Shown: positions 19,310 through 29,846, counted from the stretch's first letter. The stretch is 64,000 bases of DNA from Ectothiorhodospira sp. BSL-9 (GCF_001632845.1 NZ_CP011994.1:744001-808000), one strand, 5' to 3'. Notes: a model not told the origin generated them from the sequence alone. Numbers and translations are program-made.

Positions 19310-21098
19310 GGTGTGTTCTGGTTTTTGTGGGTGTGCGGAGGGTGGACAGGGAGAAGGGAGTGATCCGGGTCGGGTGTTTGCAGGATGACCACCGACTCTT
19401 CTGGCAGATACACGCCGCCGGCCTCGACGGTCACCCCCGGCGCCGAGGAAAGCAGCACGCCGCCGGCCTCCTCCGGCAACGGTACCCGTTGCCCTGCGGG
19501 GGCCAGGTTGCAGGCCACCAAGATACCGGGGCGGGACATCATCCACCAGCGGGCCTGCTCATCGCCGTGGGCCGTCACCCGGTCCAGCCGGTCGTCGCCG
19601 AAGGCGGGATGATGCCGGCGCAGATGAATCAGGTCCCGGTGCCATTGCAGCAGGTCCCGGTGCGGCTCACGGTCAGGCTCTTCCCAGTCCAGACGTGAGC
19701 GTTCAAAGGTCTCCCGTGCCTGGGGATCGGGGACCTGCTCCGGGTCCCAGCCGAAGGCAGCGAACTCCCGGCGGCGCCCTTCCCTCACGGCCTCGGCCAG
19801 CTCCGGCTCCTGGTGATCGGTGAAGTACAAAAACGGCGTCCCTGCACCCCACTCTTCCCCCTGGAACAGCATGGGCACGAAGGGGGCGGTGAGCACGATG
19901 GCCGCGCCCACCTTGAGCAGGCCGGTGGACAGGAGCTGGGTGCTGCGATCACCCACGGCCCGGTTGCCGATCTGGTCATGATTCTGCAGGCACCCCACGA
20001 AACAGCGCCCCGGCAGATCGGCGGCGCTGCGGCCGTGATGGCGGCGCCGGTAAGTGGAATACTGCCCGGCATAGCAGAATCCCCGGGTTACCGCACGACT
20101 CAGATGCGCCAGGTCGCCGAAGTCCTCGTAATAGCCCTGACGTTCCCCGGTCAGGGCGGCATGCAGGGCGTGATGGAAATCCTCATTCCACTGGGCATGC
20201 AGCCCGAAGCCGCCTACGGCCCGGGGGCGGAGGATGCGCGGGTCGTTCAGGTCGCTCTCGGCGATCAGGGTGAGGTGGCGGCCCAGACGGGCCTGCAATC
20301 GGTCCACCTCTTCAGCGAGCGTCTCCAGAAAATGCAGGGCGGAGGTATCGATGATGGCGTGCACCGCGTCAATGCGCAGACCATCCATGTGATAGTGCTC
20401 CAGCCAGTGCAGGGCGTTGTCCAGGAAGAACCGGCGCACCTGGGGGCTGTCGGCCCGGTCCAGGTTGACGGCATCCCCCCAGGGGGTGTGATAGGCATCG
20501 GTGAAGTAGGGGCCGAACTGCCCCAGATAGTTGCCGCTGGGCCCCAGATGGTTGTAGACCACGTCCAGCAGCACGGCCAGGCCCTTGCCATGGCAGGCGT
20601 CCACCAGGCGCTTGAGCCCCTCGGGGCCACCATAGGGTTCGTGGGGGCAAACAGGGCCGCACCGTCATAGCCCCAGCCCTGCCGGCCCGGAAAGGCGGCC
20701 ACGGGCATGAGTTCCACATGGGTGATGCCCAGGCCTCGCAGATGATCCAGTCGGGGGATGATGGCCTCGAAGGTGCCCTCAGGGGTGTAGGTCCCCACGT
20801 GGATCTCCTGGATCACGGCACTGGCCAGGGGCGGTGCCTGCCAGCCCGCGTCCTGCCAGGTGAAGCGGTCATGATCCAACCAGCGGGATGGCCCATGCAC
20901 CCCCTGGGGTTGCCAGGGGGAGCGGGGGTCCGGGAAAGGCCCTTCGCCGTCCACGAGGAAGGCGTAGTCGGTGCCATGGGTCAGTGGCCCGCCGCCGGAC
21001 CACCAGCCGTCACCCAGGGGCTTCAGGGGGCGGCGTTCACCCTGGCAGTCCAGATCGACCTGATGGGCGCGGGGGGCCCAGACACGGAGAATATTCAT
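19306..21098 (-). pseudogene. treZ: Maltooligosyltrehalose trehalohydrolase, frameshifted
   Basis: Enzyme releasing trehalose from maltooligosyl-trehalose. The N-terminal part (MNILRVWAPRAHQVDLDCQG to GWGYDGAALFAP) and the remainder (LKRLVDACHGKGLAVLLDVV onward) lie in different frames. The junction is a run of five G on the + strand at 20643-20647; one extra base would restore APHEPYGGPEGLKRLVDACH, which fits the family. The repaired product would be 597 residues with the GH13 motifs GLRIDAVHAI, LIAESDLND and NHDQIGNRA. The cause could be real inactivation or a homopolymer sequencing error. A TTG at 21110 is an alternative start. It follows treY after 128 bases and overlaps the GH15 gene by four. 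Confidence 0.88.
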
Positions 21099-21147
21099 TT
21101 GGGTTGTCAACCGGTTGCCTTAAAATGAAACGACCCATTCAGCTACA

Positions 21148-21227
21148 AATACTCCCCTCTCCCCCGGGGGAGAGGGGCTTGTATCGTTCATCACCGGTGA
21201 TGACTCGCCACCGTGATGCATGAGCGT
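21148..21227. repeat. 80-base intergenic repeat, copy 1 (left of treY)
   Basis: Contains the palindrome CCCCTCTCCCCCGGGGGAGAGGGG and, further right, the segment CACCGTGATGCATGAGCGT. The whole unit recurs in inverted form at 24097-24178. It lies between treY and treZ, and its right end reaches the treY stop codon. The GC-rich palindrome could also act as a weak terminator after treY. Confidence 0.8.
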
Positions 21228-23965
21228 CAGCTGGACTCTCGATTCTGCCCGGGTGCCGGGGGCGGTGCCGACGCAAGCAGTGCCACGGGAAAGCGCGCCA
21301 GCAGGTCCGCCACTGTGTGCTCGCCGCCCTCCAGGGTGTCGCCGGTGAGCCAGTGGTACCAGCGCCCCCTGGGCAGGGTCAGCCGGGTGTCGGACCATGC
21401 CCCGCCCAGACGCAGGGCGAGGCGTGGCGCGATGACCACCACGCCCTCGGCATGATCAGCCCCGCCCGGATCCGGCCCGCGCCGGTAGGCGACCACATGA
21501 TCCTGCCGGTCCCCCTTGGCATGCAGCGGACCATACCCGGCCTGATCATTGAACCAGTGTGGATGATGGGCCCGCAGGACCAGGGTCTGATGGGTTACCC
21601 AGAGTTTGGGCAGGCCCGCTTCCATATCTTCAAGAATGCGCTCGGGCGTGGGGCTGGCTCGGCACACCTCCAGCAACCGCTGCCTTGCGGCAAAATCCAC
21701 CTCGCGGCGATTGTCCGGGTCCACCATGCTCAGATCCCACAGCTCCGTGCCCTGATAGATATCCGGAACCCCGGGTGCTGTCAGCTTGATCAGGGTCTGG
21801 GCCAGACTGTTCACCCGTCCCGGTTCGATCAGGGGGGCCACGAAGGCCTGCACCTGCCGCAGGAAGGCTTCATCATTCAGCGTGGCCTTGACGAACTGCT
21901 GCACGGCCTGCTCGTATTCCAGGTTGTTGCGGGTCCAGGAGGTGTGCTGCCTGGCCTCTCTGGCGGCCTTTTCCATGAAACCCTGCAGACGGGGTAGCAG
22001 CGCCCTGGTGGCCTGTTCATCCACCTGACCGGGCCAGATACCCACCAGGGTCTGGTAGTACAGATACTCGATGGCGGGACCGGGCCCCTCTGGTGAGCGG
22101 TGCCGGGCGTTGTGAGCCATGAACCCCCTGACGGCCGCATCCCAGCCCTCGGGCACCTCCGAGAGCAGGCACAGGCGAGCGCGCACGTCCTCGCTGCGCT
22201 TGGTGTCGTGGGTGGAGGTGGCCAGCATGGCCTGGGGGTGGCGGCGATGGGCCTCGGCGCAGGCCGCATGGAAGTCCTCGAGTGGGAGACCGAACCGGCC
22301 CGGGTCGCCGCCTACCTCGTTCAGGGCGATCAGCCGGTGGTGGCGGTAGAACACGGTGTCCTCCACCCCCTTGGCCATGGCTGGACCAGTGAGCTGCTGG
22401 AAGCGCAGCGCCAGTTCCGTCTCCAGGGTACCCTCGCGGGTCAGGGTGAGCAGGGCCTGGAGAAAATCGAGCAGTTCCACATCCAGGTCGGATCGCCGCG
22501 CCTTCACCTGGGTCAGGGCCTGCTGGATGTGCTCGTGATCCATGGGGAGGGCAGGCTCGCCAGCGCGCACATAGCTGCGATACACGGGGAAGCAGCAGGC
22601 CGCCTCCAGCAACACCTGCTGGAGCTGATGCCGGGTGTAGTCCCGGTGGCGGCGCTGACCCTCGCAGATGCTGACGAACAGGGAGGTGAGGCGGTTCAGT
22701 TCGCTGCCCAGCAGATCCTGCAGCACCTGGCGCTTGGCCTGATAGACCTGATCCCCGAAGGGCTCGGTCTCGCCGGTCAGTTCTACCCAAAGGGCCGTCA
22801 GCGGCGCTTCGCCCGCCGGGTCCACCCACAGGCCCTGCACACGGTTGAGGAAGTCATAGCCGGTGGTGCCGGCGATGGGCCAGTCCTCGGGCAGCTGTTC
22901 GCCGGGCTCGAGGATCTTTTCCGCCACCACCCAGGCCCCGGGGCAGGCCTGGGCCAGTCGCTGAAAGTACTGGGCCGGGTCGCGCAATCCATCCGGATGA
23001 TCGATGCGCAGGCCTTGCACACTGCCCTCCTGATACCAGCGCAGAGGCAGCTGATGAATGGCCTCGAAGACCTCCTCGTCCTCCACCCGCAGGCCGGCCA
23101 GATCCTTGATGTCGAAGAAACGCCGGTAACCCAGATCCCGGTCGGCGGTGCGCCACCAGGCCAGGCGGTAGTTCTGGTGTTCGATGAGGGCGTCCAGGGT
23201 GTCCGGGTCCCGGTTGATGCGGTCCACCCGGGCCAGGATGGCCGCCTGGGCATCCGGTTCGTCGCGGCAGGCGCCGGCCAGCAATTGGTGGATCACCGCC
23301 TTGTCCCGGTGACGCCGTTCCCGCTGGCCGCCGGTGGCCGAGCCCGGACGTGGCAGGCGGGCGCAGGATTCCGCCAGAAAGCCCAGCAGTTCGCTGCCGC
23401 TGTCCTGGTGGGCGCCCCCCAGGATGCCGGCCAGCGACCAGGGGTCCAGCGGGAAGCTGTGCTCGTGGTAATTCAGGGTGAAGTGGCCTGCCTGGAAACG
23501 GACTTCCAACTCGCTGTTTTCCAGGATGCGGCCATAGTGGTCCCCCAGCACCGGCAGCAGCACCTTGTTGGGCCAGCGCTCCTCCGAAGCCTCCCAGTCC
23601 ACATCGAAATACGGGGCATAGCGGCTGGCGGGGCCGTTTTCCAGCACGTCCCACCACCAGGGGTTCTGGTCGCCGGCCACCGCCATGTGGTTGGGGACAA
23701 TATCCAGCACCTGGCTCATGCCATGGGCCTTGAGGGCCTGGCAGAGGCGCTGGCGGGCAGGCTCGCCCCCCAACTCCGCGTTCACCCGGGAGGGGTCCAC
23801 CACGTCGTAGCCATGGGTGCTGCCGGGGGTGGCCTGCAGGCAGGGGGAGAGATAGACGTGACTGATGCCCAGCCTGGCCAGGTAGGGCACCTGGGCAGCG
23901 GCATCGTCCAGGGTGAAATCCGGTCTCAGTTGCAGGCGATAGGTGGCGGCGGGAGTCTTGGCCAT
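21227..23965 (-). CDS. treY: Maltooligosyltrehalose synthase
   Basis: GH13 enzyme that isomerises the reducing end of maltooligosaccharide to a trehalose unit. The 912-residue protein begins MAKTPAATYRLQLRPDFTLD, the usual TreY opening, and contains YLSPCLQATPGSTHGYDVVD, QVLDIVPNHMAV, GLRIDHPDGL, ATSTHDTKRSEDVRARL and LTAPGVPDIYQGTELWDLSM. With treZ downstream it would form the TreY-TreZ route to trehalose, a common compatible solute. It is bracketed by inverted copies of an 80-base repeat, and its stop codon lies at the edge of one. Confidence 0.95.
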   Translation of the reverse strand: MAKTPAATYRLQLRPDFTLDDAAAQVPYLARLGISHVYLSPCLQATPGSTHGYDVVDPSRVNAELGGEPARQRLCQALKAHGMSQVLDIVPNHMAVAGDQNPWWWDVLENGPASRYAPYFDVDWEASEERWPNKVLLPVLGDHYGRILENSELEVRFQAGHFTLNYHEHSFPLDPWSLAGILGGAHQDSGSELLGFLAESCARLPRPGSATGGQRERRHRDKAVIHQLLAGACRDEPDAQAAILARVDRINRDPDTLDALIEHQNYRLAWWRTADRDLGYRRFFDIKDLAGLRVEDEEVFEAIHQLPLRWYQEGSVQGLRIDHPDGLRDPAQYFQRLAQACPGAWVVAEKILEPGEQLPEDWPIAGTTGYDFLNRVQGLWVDPAGEAPLTALWVELTGETEPFGDQVYQAKRQVLQDLLGSELNRLTSLFVSICEGQRRHRDYTRHQLQQVLLEAACCFPVYRSYVRAGEPALPMDHEHIQQALTQVKARRSDLDVELLDFLQALLTLTREGTLETELALRFQQLTGPAMAKGVEDTVFYRHHRLIALNEVGGDPGRFGLPLEDFHAACAEAHRRHPQAMLATSTHDTKRSEDVRARLCLLSEVPEGWDAAVRGFMAHNARHRSPEGPGPAIEYLYYQTLVGIWPGQVDEQATRALLPRLQGFMEKAAREARQHTSWTRNNLEYEQAVQQFVKATLNDEAFLRQVQAFVAPLIEPGRVNSLAQTLIKLTAPGVPDIYQGTELWDLSMVDPDNRREVDFAARQRLLEVCRASPTPERILEDMEAGLPKLWVTHQTLVLRAHHPHWFNDQAGYGPLHAKGDRQDHVVAYRRGPDPGGADHAEGVVVIAPRLALRLGGAWSDTRLTLPRGRWYHWLTGDTLEGGEHTVADLLARFPVALLASAPPPAPGQNRESS

Positions 23966-24096
23966 GGGGCGCCCGGGGTGACCTGTTCGAGGCCTCTAAT
24001 ATGCATGGCCAGCCCCTATCTGGGAAGGGGAGGATTGCTGAGGCGCCGTATCCGCTGGTGGGAAGACCCCCTGGTGTTTTTCCCACTTTCGACCTA

Positions 24097-24178
24097 ACGC
24101 TCATGCATCACGGTGGTGAGTCACCCCAGATGATGAAAGATACGTTACAAGCCCCTCTCCCCTCAGGGGAGAGGGGTT
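24097..24178. repeat. 80-base intergenic repeat, copy 2 (right of treY)
   Basis: Inverted partner of 21148-21227. It shares ACGCTCATGCATCACGGTGG, a TGATGAA-GATAC segment and AAGCCCCTCTCCCC in the same order. Three extra bases (GTT) and a seven-base substitution distinguish the copies. It continues into TTGGGGTGAGGGGCGAGGGCC and then directly into the vapB remnant. The spacer 23966-24225 holds nothing else I can identify. Confidence 0.8.
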
Positions 24179-24225
24179 GGGGTGAGGGGCGAGGGCCAGC
24201 ACAGTGCCTCCCCCCACCCATCGAC

Positions 24226-24327
24226 AAAAGGGAATTGGCCAGGAAGCGCCTTGATGAGCTGGCTGCCACCGCCAGGACTCACGATGTCACCAGCCCCACA
24301 GGCGCTGAGTGGGATGCCATGCAGTGA
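24226..24327 (+). pseudogene. 3' remnant of a VapB-type antitoxin
   Basis: The last 33 residues before a stop (KRELARKRLDELAATARTHD, then VTSPTGAEWDAMQ) look like the C-terminal end of a small antitoxin paired with PIN-domain toxins. No N-terminal DNA-binding part remains, because the frame runs upstream into the intergenic repeat. The stop codon overlaps the start of the toxin remnant by four bases (GTGA), as in intact vapBC pairs. Confidence 0.5.
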
Positions 24328-24524
24328 TCCTTCTCGACACCTGTGCCATCGTGTGGGACGCCCTGGACCGGGACCGGTTGACTGACAAGGCCAAGCTTGC
24401 AATTGCACGAGCGGATGAGAACCGGGCCTTGATCATCTCACCGGAGATTGCCGAGTTGTCGGTGAACTTTGGGACGGACATCAACAGCGATCCAGCCGAC
24501 CGGATCATAGCGGCCAGCTTGTAA
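24324..24524 (+). pseudogene. Internally deleted VapC-type PIN-domain toxin
   Basis: A 66-residue product opens VILLDTCAIVWDALDRDRLT, the PIN-domain N-terminus with its first acidic residue. It then jumps directly to PEIAELSVNFGTDINSDPAD, a C-terminal PIN segment with the last acidic residues, and stops at IIAASL. The central half, including the conserved internal glutamate, is missing; intact relatives are roughly twice as long. The locus is therefore a decayed toxin-antitoxin pair. Confidence 0.65.
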
Positions 24525-24582
24525 CAGCCGACACAAAACTTCGCCAGAGCAGTCTCATCGATTCGGTCTGGTGAGCAATGCC

Positions 24583-26061
24583 TCAGCCGGACTGAACCTC
24601 CAGCCCGGCCTCCACCATGGCCACGGCGCGGAAAATGGCGCGGCCCTTGTTCATGGTTTCGGCCCATTCGTTGTCGGGGAGGGAGTCGTGGACGATGCCG
24701 GCGCCGGCCTGGATGTGCAGGGTTTCGTCCTTGATCACCGCCGTGCGGATGGCGATGGCCGTGTCCATGTTGCCTTGCCAGGACCAGTAACCCACTGAGC
24801 CGGAGTAGATGCCCCGCTTCACCGGCTCCAGTTCGTGGATGATCTCCATGGCGCGGATCTTGGGGGCACCGCTTACGGTGCCTGCCGGGAAGGTGGCGCG
24901 CAGCACGTCCATGGCGCTCAGGCCCGGGCGCAGGCGTCCGGTCACGTTGGAGACGATGTGCATCACGTGGGAATAACGCTCCACCACCATGCGCTCGGTG
25001 AGGGCCACACTGCCAATCTGTGAGACGCGGCCCGCGTCGTTACGGCCCAGGTCGATGAGCATCAGGTGCTCGGCCAGCTCCTTGGGGTCGGCCAGCAGGT
25101 CCTGTTCCAGGGCCCGGTCGGCGGCCTCGTCCTCGCCCCGGGGGCGGGTGCCGGCGATGGGGCGCACGGTGACCACGTCGTCCTCCAGGCGCACCAGGAT
25201 CTCCGGCGAGGAGCCGACCACGTGGTGGTCACCCAGGTCCAGATAGAACATGTAAGGCGAAGGGTTGAGGCTGCGCAGGGCCCGATAAAGGTCCAGCGGG
25301 CGAGCGCTGTAGGGGATGGACAAACGCTGCGAGAGCACCACCTGCATGACGTCGCCATCGACGATATAGCGCTTGCAGCGCTCCACGGCCTCTTTGAACC
25401 CGGCCTCGGTGAAGCCGGACACGAAATCCGACTCCTGCACCCGGCGAGTGCTCCCGGGCACCCCGGGACTGGCCGAGGCCTGGCGCAATTCGGCCTGCAA
25501 TGCGTCCAGCCGGCGCTCGCCTGCCTCCCGCTCGCCGGGGCCGGCATGCACCACCAGGTACAGCCGTCCGGCCAGGTTGTCGTAGGCTACCACCTCATCG
25601 CAGACCATGAGCAGGATGTCGGGCACCCCCAGGGGGTCGGCCTTGTCGCCATCGGCCAGGCGCGGCTCGATGTAGCCGATGGTGTCGTAACCGAAATAGC
25701 CCACCAGGCCTCCGCTGAAGCGGGGCAGATCCGGCAGGTCCGGCACCCGATAACGGGCCTGGAAGGACTCAAGCCACTGCAAGGGATCATCCACCCGCAG
25801 GGACTCGGTGACCTCACCGCCCTCCTCTACCTGAACCTCCTTGCCCGTGACCCGCACCACCTTGCGGGCCGGCAGGCCGATGAAGGAATAACGCCCCCAC
25901 TTCTCGCCCCCCTGCACCGATTCCAGCAAACAGGAATACGGCTTGGCCGCCAGCTTCATGTAGACACTCAAGGGGGTGTCCAGGTCGGCCAGCACCTCCC
26001 GCACCAGCGGGATTCGGTTATAGCCCTGGGAGATCAGGTGGTCGAAGTGTTCAGGGGTCAT
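24583..26061 (-). CDS. trpE: Anthranilate synthase component I
   Basis: Converts chorismate to anthranilate using ammonia from TrpG; normally feedback-inhibited by tryptophan. The 492-residue protein starts [20 protein letters not shown], 13 bases after the gph stop. It has the allosteric-site motif [18 protein letters not shown] and the chorismate-binding segments [35 protein letters not shown] and [18 protein letters not shown]. Last gene of rpe-gph-trpE. An upstream start at 26121 would overlap gph and is unlikely. Confidence 0.96.
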   Translation of the reverse strand: MTPEHFDHLISQGYNRIPLVREVLADLDTPLSVYMKLAAKPYSCLLESVQGGEKWGRYSFIGLPARKVVRVTGKEVQVEEGGEVTESLRVDDPLQWLESFQARYRVPDLPDLPRFSGGLVGYFGYDTIGYIEPRLADGDKADPLGVPDILLMVCDEVVAYDNLAGRLYLVVHAGPGEREAGERRLDALQAELRQASASPGVPGSTRRVQESDFVSGFTEAGFKEAVERCKRYIVDGDVMQVVLSQRLSIPYSARPLDLYRALRSLNPSPYMFYLDLGDHHVVGSSPEILVRLEDDVVTVRPIAGTRPRGEDEAADRALEQDLLADPKELAEHLMLIDLGRNDAGRVSQIGSVALTERMVVERYSHVMHIVSNVTGRLRPGLSAMDVLRATFPAGTVSGAPKIRAMEIIHELEPVKRGIYSGSVGYWSWQGNMDTAIAIRTAVIKDETLHIQAGAGIVHDSLPDNEWAETMNKGRAIFRAVAMVEAGLEVQSG

Positions 26062-26074
26062 CGGGGATTCGTCA

Positions 26075-26755
26075 TCAGGCGGTCCGAGCCATGAGGTCGG
26101 GCAGTTCGGTGAGGCTATCAATCACCGCGTCGGGGCGCTGCTCGCGGATATCGCCGCCATGGTTGTAGCCATAGCTGACGCAGACGATGGCAAATCCGGC
26201 AGCTCGGGCAGCCGTCACATCACTGCGCGAGTCGCCCACCATCAGGGCGTCCTCCGGTGCCACATCGAACTGCTCCGCGGCAAACAGCAAGGGGGCTGGG
26301 TCCGGCTTTTTCTGTGGCAGCGTGTCGCCGGCCACCACCACCTCGAAATAGCGGTCGATGTCCATGGCCCGCAGCAGCGGCGCCGTGAAGCGGGCGGGTT
26401 TGTTGGTGACGCAGCCGATGCGCACATCATCCCGGGCCAGGGCCTCCAGACCCTCCCGGACGCCGGGGTACAGGTGACTGCGCTTGGCGTTGTTTTCCCG
26501 GTAGATCTCGGTGAACGCCGCCAGGGCACGCTCATAGAGTGCCGGCTCCGGCTCGCCGTCCAGGTTGTTGGTGAGCGCCCGCTTGACCAGGCGCTCGACA
26601 CCGTTACCGACCCAGTTGCGCACCTTGGCCTCGCCGCGTACCGGCATGTCCAGGCGCTCCATCATGCGATCCACGCTGAAGGCCAGATCAGGCACGCTGT
26701 CCACCAGGGTGCCGTCCAGGTCGATGAGAATCATCTTGGGGGCTTGAAGGGTCAT
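26075..26755 (-). CDS. gph: Phosphoglycolate phosphatase
   Basis: HAD-superfamily phosphatase that clears 2-phosphoglycolate. The 226-residue protein has motif [17 protein letters not shown], motif II-type [14 protein letters not shown], the lysine in [12 protein letters not shown] and motif [18 protein letters not shown]. It sits between rpe and trpE with gaps of 8 and 13 bases, the conserved rpe-gph-trpE arrangement of many gammaproteobacteria. Confidence 0.94.
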   Translation of the reverse strand: MTLQAPKMILIDLDGTLVDSVPDLAFSVDRMMERLDMPVRGEAKVRNWVGNGVERLVKRALTNNLDGEPEPALYERALAAFTEIYRENNAKRSHLYPGVREGLEALARDDVRIGCVTNKPARFTAPLLRAMDIDRYFEVVVAGDTLPQKKPDPAPLLFAAEQFDVAPEDALMVGDSRSDVTAARAAGFAIVCVSYGYNHGGDIREQRPDAVIDSLTELPDLMARTA

Positions 26756-26763
26756 GGTCGCAC

Positions 26764-27453
26764 TCAGGCCTTGGCCAGTTCCGCGCGCATCTTGTTGATG
26801 ATGCTGTCGTAATGATGGGGGTCTTCGCTGCGTGCGGCGCCGAAGATGGCCGATCCCGCCACAAAGGTGTCGGCGCCCGCGGCCTTGATCTCGGCGATGT
26901 TGTCGGCCTTGACGCCGCCATCGATCTCCAGACGGATGTCCAGACCGGACTCGTCGATACGACGGCGGGCCTCGCGCAGCTTGTCCAGGGTGGCAGGGAT
27001 GAAACTCTGCCCCCCAAAACCGGGGTTCACGGACATCAGCAGGATCATGTCCACCTTGTCCATCACGTAGTCCAGGTAGGACAGGGGGGTGGCAGGGTTG
27101 AACACCAGACCGGCCTTGCAGCCCTCGGAGCGGATCAGCTGCAGGCTGCGATCGATGTGATCGGAGGCCTCCGGATGAAAGGTGATGTAGTCAGCACCCG
27201 CCTTGGCAAAGTCCGGGATGATGCGGTCCACCGGCTTCACCATCAGGTGCACATCGATGGGGGCGGTGACCCCATGCTTGCGCAGGGCTTCGCAGACCAG
27301 CGGGCCGATGGTGAGGTTGGGGACATAGTGGTTGTCCATCACGTCAAAGTGGACGATGTCAGCGCCGGCCGCCAGCACGTGGGTCACCTCTTCGCCCAGA
27401 CGGGCAAAGTCGGCGGACAGGATGGACGGTGCAATCAGATCGGCTTGGGCCAT
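26764..27453 (-). CDS. rpe: Ribulose-phosphate 3-epimerase
   Basis: Pentose-phosphate/Calvin-cycle enzyme interconverting ribulose 5-phosphate and xylulose 5-phosphate. The 229-residue TIM-barrel protein shows [50 protein letters not shown] and [21 protein letters not shown], with all metal and catalytic residues. First gene of the rpe-gph-trpE operon. Confidence 0.97.
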   Translation of the reverse strand: MAQADLIAPSILSADFARLGEEVTHVLAAGADIVHFDVMDNHYVPNLTIGPLVCEALRKHGVTAPIDVHLMVKPVDRIIPDFAKAGADYITFHPEASDHIDRSLQLIRSEGCKAGLVFNPATPLSYLDYVMDKVDMILLMSVNPGFGGQSFIPATLDKLREARRRIDESGLDIRLEIDGGVKADNIAEIKAAGADTFVAGSAIFGAARSEDPHHYDSIINKMRAELAKA

Positions 27454-27599
27454 GGGTCTTGCCTCGTTATCGGTGATACCCGTTGGCGGTATCGTTAGTT
27501 ATGTCGGTATGACTTCCTCGGTGGTTCGGGCAATGTACCTTATGGCGCCGGGAAAATTAACCCGGTACTCAAATGCCCCATGGGCGGGGCGGTGATTCA

Positions 27600-28190
27600 T
27601 CACTCGGGCTTGCGGGCCATGGCCACGGTGTATTCCCGGCCCTGCTTCACCTTGTCGTAGTGACCAAAGACTTCCTTGAAGGCACGCTCAATGAAGCGGC
27701 GCAGGCCGGTGATGGTGACCACGTAGATGCGCCCCCCCGGATGAAGGTGCTCGAAGGCATCGTACAGGTAGAGGTAGAGCATCTCCTTGCCCACCTTGGC
27801 GGGGAGGTTGGAGGTCACCAGGTGAAAGCGGCGATCCCCCGCATGGGAAAACCCGTTGCTGAGGAAGGCCTCGGCGTTGGTGATGCCGTTGCGGGCCGCA
27901 TTGGTATTGGTGTACTCCACGGCCACGAAGTCCTTGTCCACCAGCATGGTCTGACCCTTGGGCGCCAGGCGAGCCAGGGTGAGGCCGATGGGGCCATAAC
28001 CGCAGCCCAGATCAAAGCAGTCGTCGGTCTCCTGGACTTCCATGTGATCCAGCAGCAGGCGGGTGCCGGCGTCTATTCCCCGGGGCGAGAACAGGCCCCA
28101 GGTGGTTCGGTAATCAAGGGTGTGTCCGCGCAGGGTCTCTGAGAACGTGATGTCCTCCCGCAAGGACTGGATGTACTGGGCGCGTTCCAA
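27600..28190 (-). CDS. Class I SAM-dependent methyltransferase (MTS/RsmC-like)
   Basis: A 196-residue methyltransferase. The SAM-binding motif is CFDLGCGYGPIGLTLARLAP, followed by MLVDKDFVAVEYTNTNAARN and LVTSNLPAKVGKEM, where SNLP replaces the NPPF of typical MTS enzymes. The upstream segment TWGLFSPRGIDAGTRLLLDH is typical of MTS-type rRNA/tRNA methyltransferases. I chose a TTG at 28190 with GGAG upstream, 16 bases after purK. An ATG at 28259 would overlap purK by 53 bases. The substrate is not determinable from sequence. Confidence 0.78.
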   Translation of the reverse strand: MERAQYIQSLREDITFSETLRGHTLDYRTTWGLFSPRGIDAGTRLLLDHMEVQETDDCFDLGCGYGPIGLTLARLAPKGQTMLVDKDFVAVEYTNTNAARNGITNAEAFLSNGFSHAGDRRFHLVTSNLPAKVGKEMLYLYLYDAFEHLHPGGRIYVVTITGLRRFIERAFKEVFGHYDKVKQGREYTVAMARKPE

Positions 28191-28206
28191 GGTGGGCTCC
28201 GGGGGG

Positions 28207-29349
28207 TCAGTCGTCCGTCTGTCCGGCCAGTAATTCACCGAACAATCGTTCTGCGTCATCGATGGCCCTGTCCTGCTCGGTGTCCAGGACGCAGAAATGT
28301 CCCATCTTGCGGCCAGGGCGGGCCTCTTCCTTGCCGTAGAGGTGCAACTTGGCGCTCGGGTGGGACAGCAGGCGCCCCCAGTCGGGCTCCCCATCCACCC
28401 ACAGGTCCCCGAGCAGATTGACCATCACCACGGGCGAAAGCAGGCGGGTGTCGCCAAAGGGCAGACCGCACACCGCCCGGACCTGCTGCTCGAACTGGGA
28501 GGTGACGCAGGCATCCAGGGTGAAGTGACCGCTGTTGTGGGGGCGCGGGGCCACCTCGTTCACCAGCAACTGACCGTCGGTGGTGATGAAGAATTCCACG
28601 GCCATCAGGCCCACGTAATCCAGGGCCACGGCCAGGGCGATGGCCGCCTCGCAGGCCTCGCGGACCGTGGCATCCGGCACCCGGGCAGGGACGATGCTCA
28701 TGTGCAGGATGCCGCCCCGATGAATGTTCTCGGCCACCGGATAACACTGGCAGGCGCCATCGCTGCCACGGCTGAGCACCACCGAAACCTCCACGGCCAG
28801 GTCCAGCTTTTGCTCCAGCACACAGGGCACGCGCCCGAGCCGCTCGAAGGCCTGGCGGCAGGCCTCGGCACTGTCCACGGGGATCTGCCCCTTGCCGTCG
28901 TAGCCCAGGGCGGCACGCTTGAGGATCGCGGGGCCACCCACGGACTGGAAGGCCGCCTCCACCTGCTCCACCGACTCCACCACCTCGAAGGGGGCGGTGG
29001 CCAGCCCGGCGCGGCGGATCATGTGCTTTTCCCGGGCCCGATTCTGGGTGTGCTCCAGGGCCTCTGCACCCGGGCGCACCGGCACATTGCCGGCCAGGTA
29101 GCGCAGGGTGTCGGCGGGGATGTTCTCGAACTCGGTGGTGATGGCGGCGCAACGCTGTGCCAGTTGATCCAGGGCCCAGCCATCCCCGTAGGCGGCGTGC
29201 ACATGATCATCGGCCATGCGACCGGCCGGACTGCCCGGATCCGGGTCCAGCACCATCACGCGATAGCCCAGCGTGCGTGCGGCCACGGTGAACATGCGGC
29301 CCAGCTGGCCGCCGCCCAGCATCCCCAGAGTGTGGCCAGGCAGGATCAT
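28207..29349 (-). CDS. purK: 5-(carboxyamino)imidazole ribonucleotide synthase
   Basis: ATP-grasp enzyme of purine synthesis that carboxylates AIR to N5-CAIR. The 380-residue protein opens [20 protein letters not shown] and includes [45 protein letters not shown] and [18 protein letters not shown]. Its ATG overlaps the purE stop by four bases. Confidence 0.96.
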   Translation of the reverse strand: MILPGHTLGMLGGGQLGRMFTVAARTLGYRVMVLDPDPGSPAGRMADDHVHAAYGDGWALDQLAQRCAAITTEFENIPADTLRYLAGNVPVRPGAEALEHTQNRAREKHMIRRAGLATAPFEVVESVEQVEAAFQSVGGPAILKRAALGYDGKGQIPVDSAEACRQAFERLGRVPCVLEQKLDLAVEVSVVLSRGSDGACQCYPVAENIHRGGILHMSIVPARVPDATVREACEAAIALAVALDYVGLMAVEFFITTDGQLLVNEVAPRPHNSGHFTLDACVTSQFEQQVRAVCGLPFGDTRLLSPVVMVNLLGDLWVDGEPDWGRLLSHPSAKLHLYGKEEARPGRKMGHFCVLDTEQDRAIDDAERLFGELLAGQTDD

Positions 29350-29846
29350 GACGACGGCGGCAGTTGCATGGCCAGCACCGTGTCGCGCTGCTCGGCACGG
29401 AAGCGGGCCAGTTGCTCCGCCAGCGCCGCGTCATCGGTGGCCAGCATGGAGACAGCAAACAGCCCGGCGTTGGCAGCCCCCGCCTCGCCGATGGCGAAGG
29501 TGGCCACGGGGATGCCCTTGGGCATTTGCACAATGGAAAGCAGGGAGTCCTCCCCCTTGAGATAGCGGGAGGGCACCGGTACACCCAGCACCGGCACGGT
29601 GGTCTTGGCCGCCAGCATGCCCGGCAGGTGGGCGGCGCCACCCGCACCAGCGATGATGCAGCGAAGCCCCCGCTCGGCGGCCTGCTCCGCGTACTCGAAC
29701 AGCAGGTCCGGGGTACGGTGGGCCGAAACCACGCGGGCCTCGTGAGGCACGCCAAAGGCGTGCAGCTGATTGACGGCGTGCTGCATGACGGGCCAGTCGC
29801 TCTGGCTGCCCATCACCACGCCCACGATGGGGGATTGATTTGGCAT
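29346..29846 (-). CDS. purE: N5-carboxyaminoimidazole ribonucleotide mutase
   Basis: Converts N5-CAIR to CAIR. The 166-residue protein begins [20 protein letters not shown] and carries [18 protein letters not shown] and [15 protein letters not shown], the active-site segments of class I PurE. The frame extends upstream to 30056, but that part has no PurE similarity. It is divergent from purC; the 154-base spacer shows no convincing PurR operator. Confidence 0.96.
   Translation of the reverse strand: MPNQSPIVGVVMGSQSDWPVMQHAVNQLHAFGVPHEARVVSAHRTPDLLFEYAEQAAERGLRCIIAGAGGAAHLPGMLAAKTTVPVLGVPVPSRYLKGEDSLLSIVQMPKGIPVATFAIGEAGAANAGLFAVSMLATDDAALAEQLARFRAEQRDTVLAMQLPPSS

Noticed and set aside
22100-24097. 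A 665-codon open frame opposite treY
   Set aside because: It is fully antisense to treY, which has all TreY motifs; its composition is typical of shadow frames.
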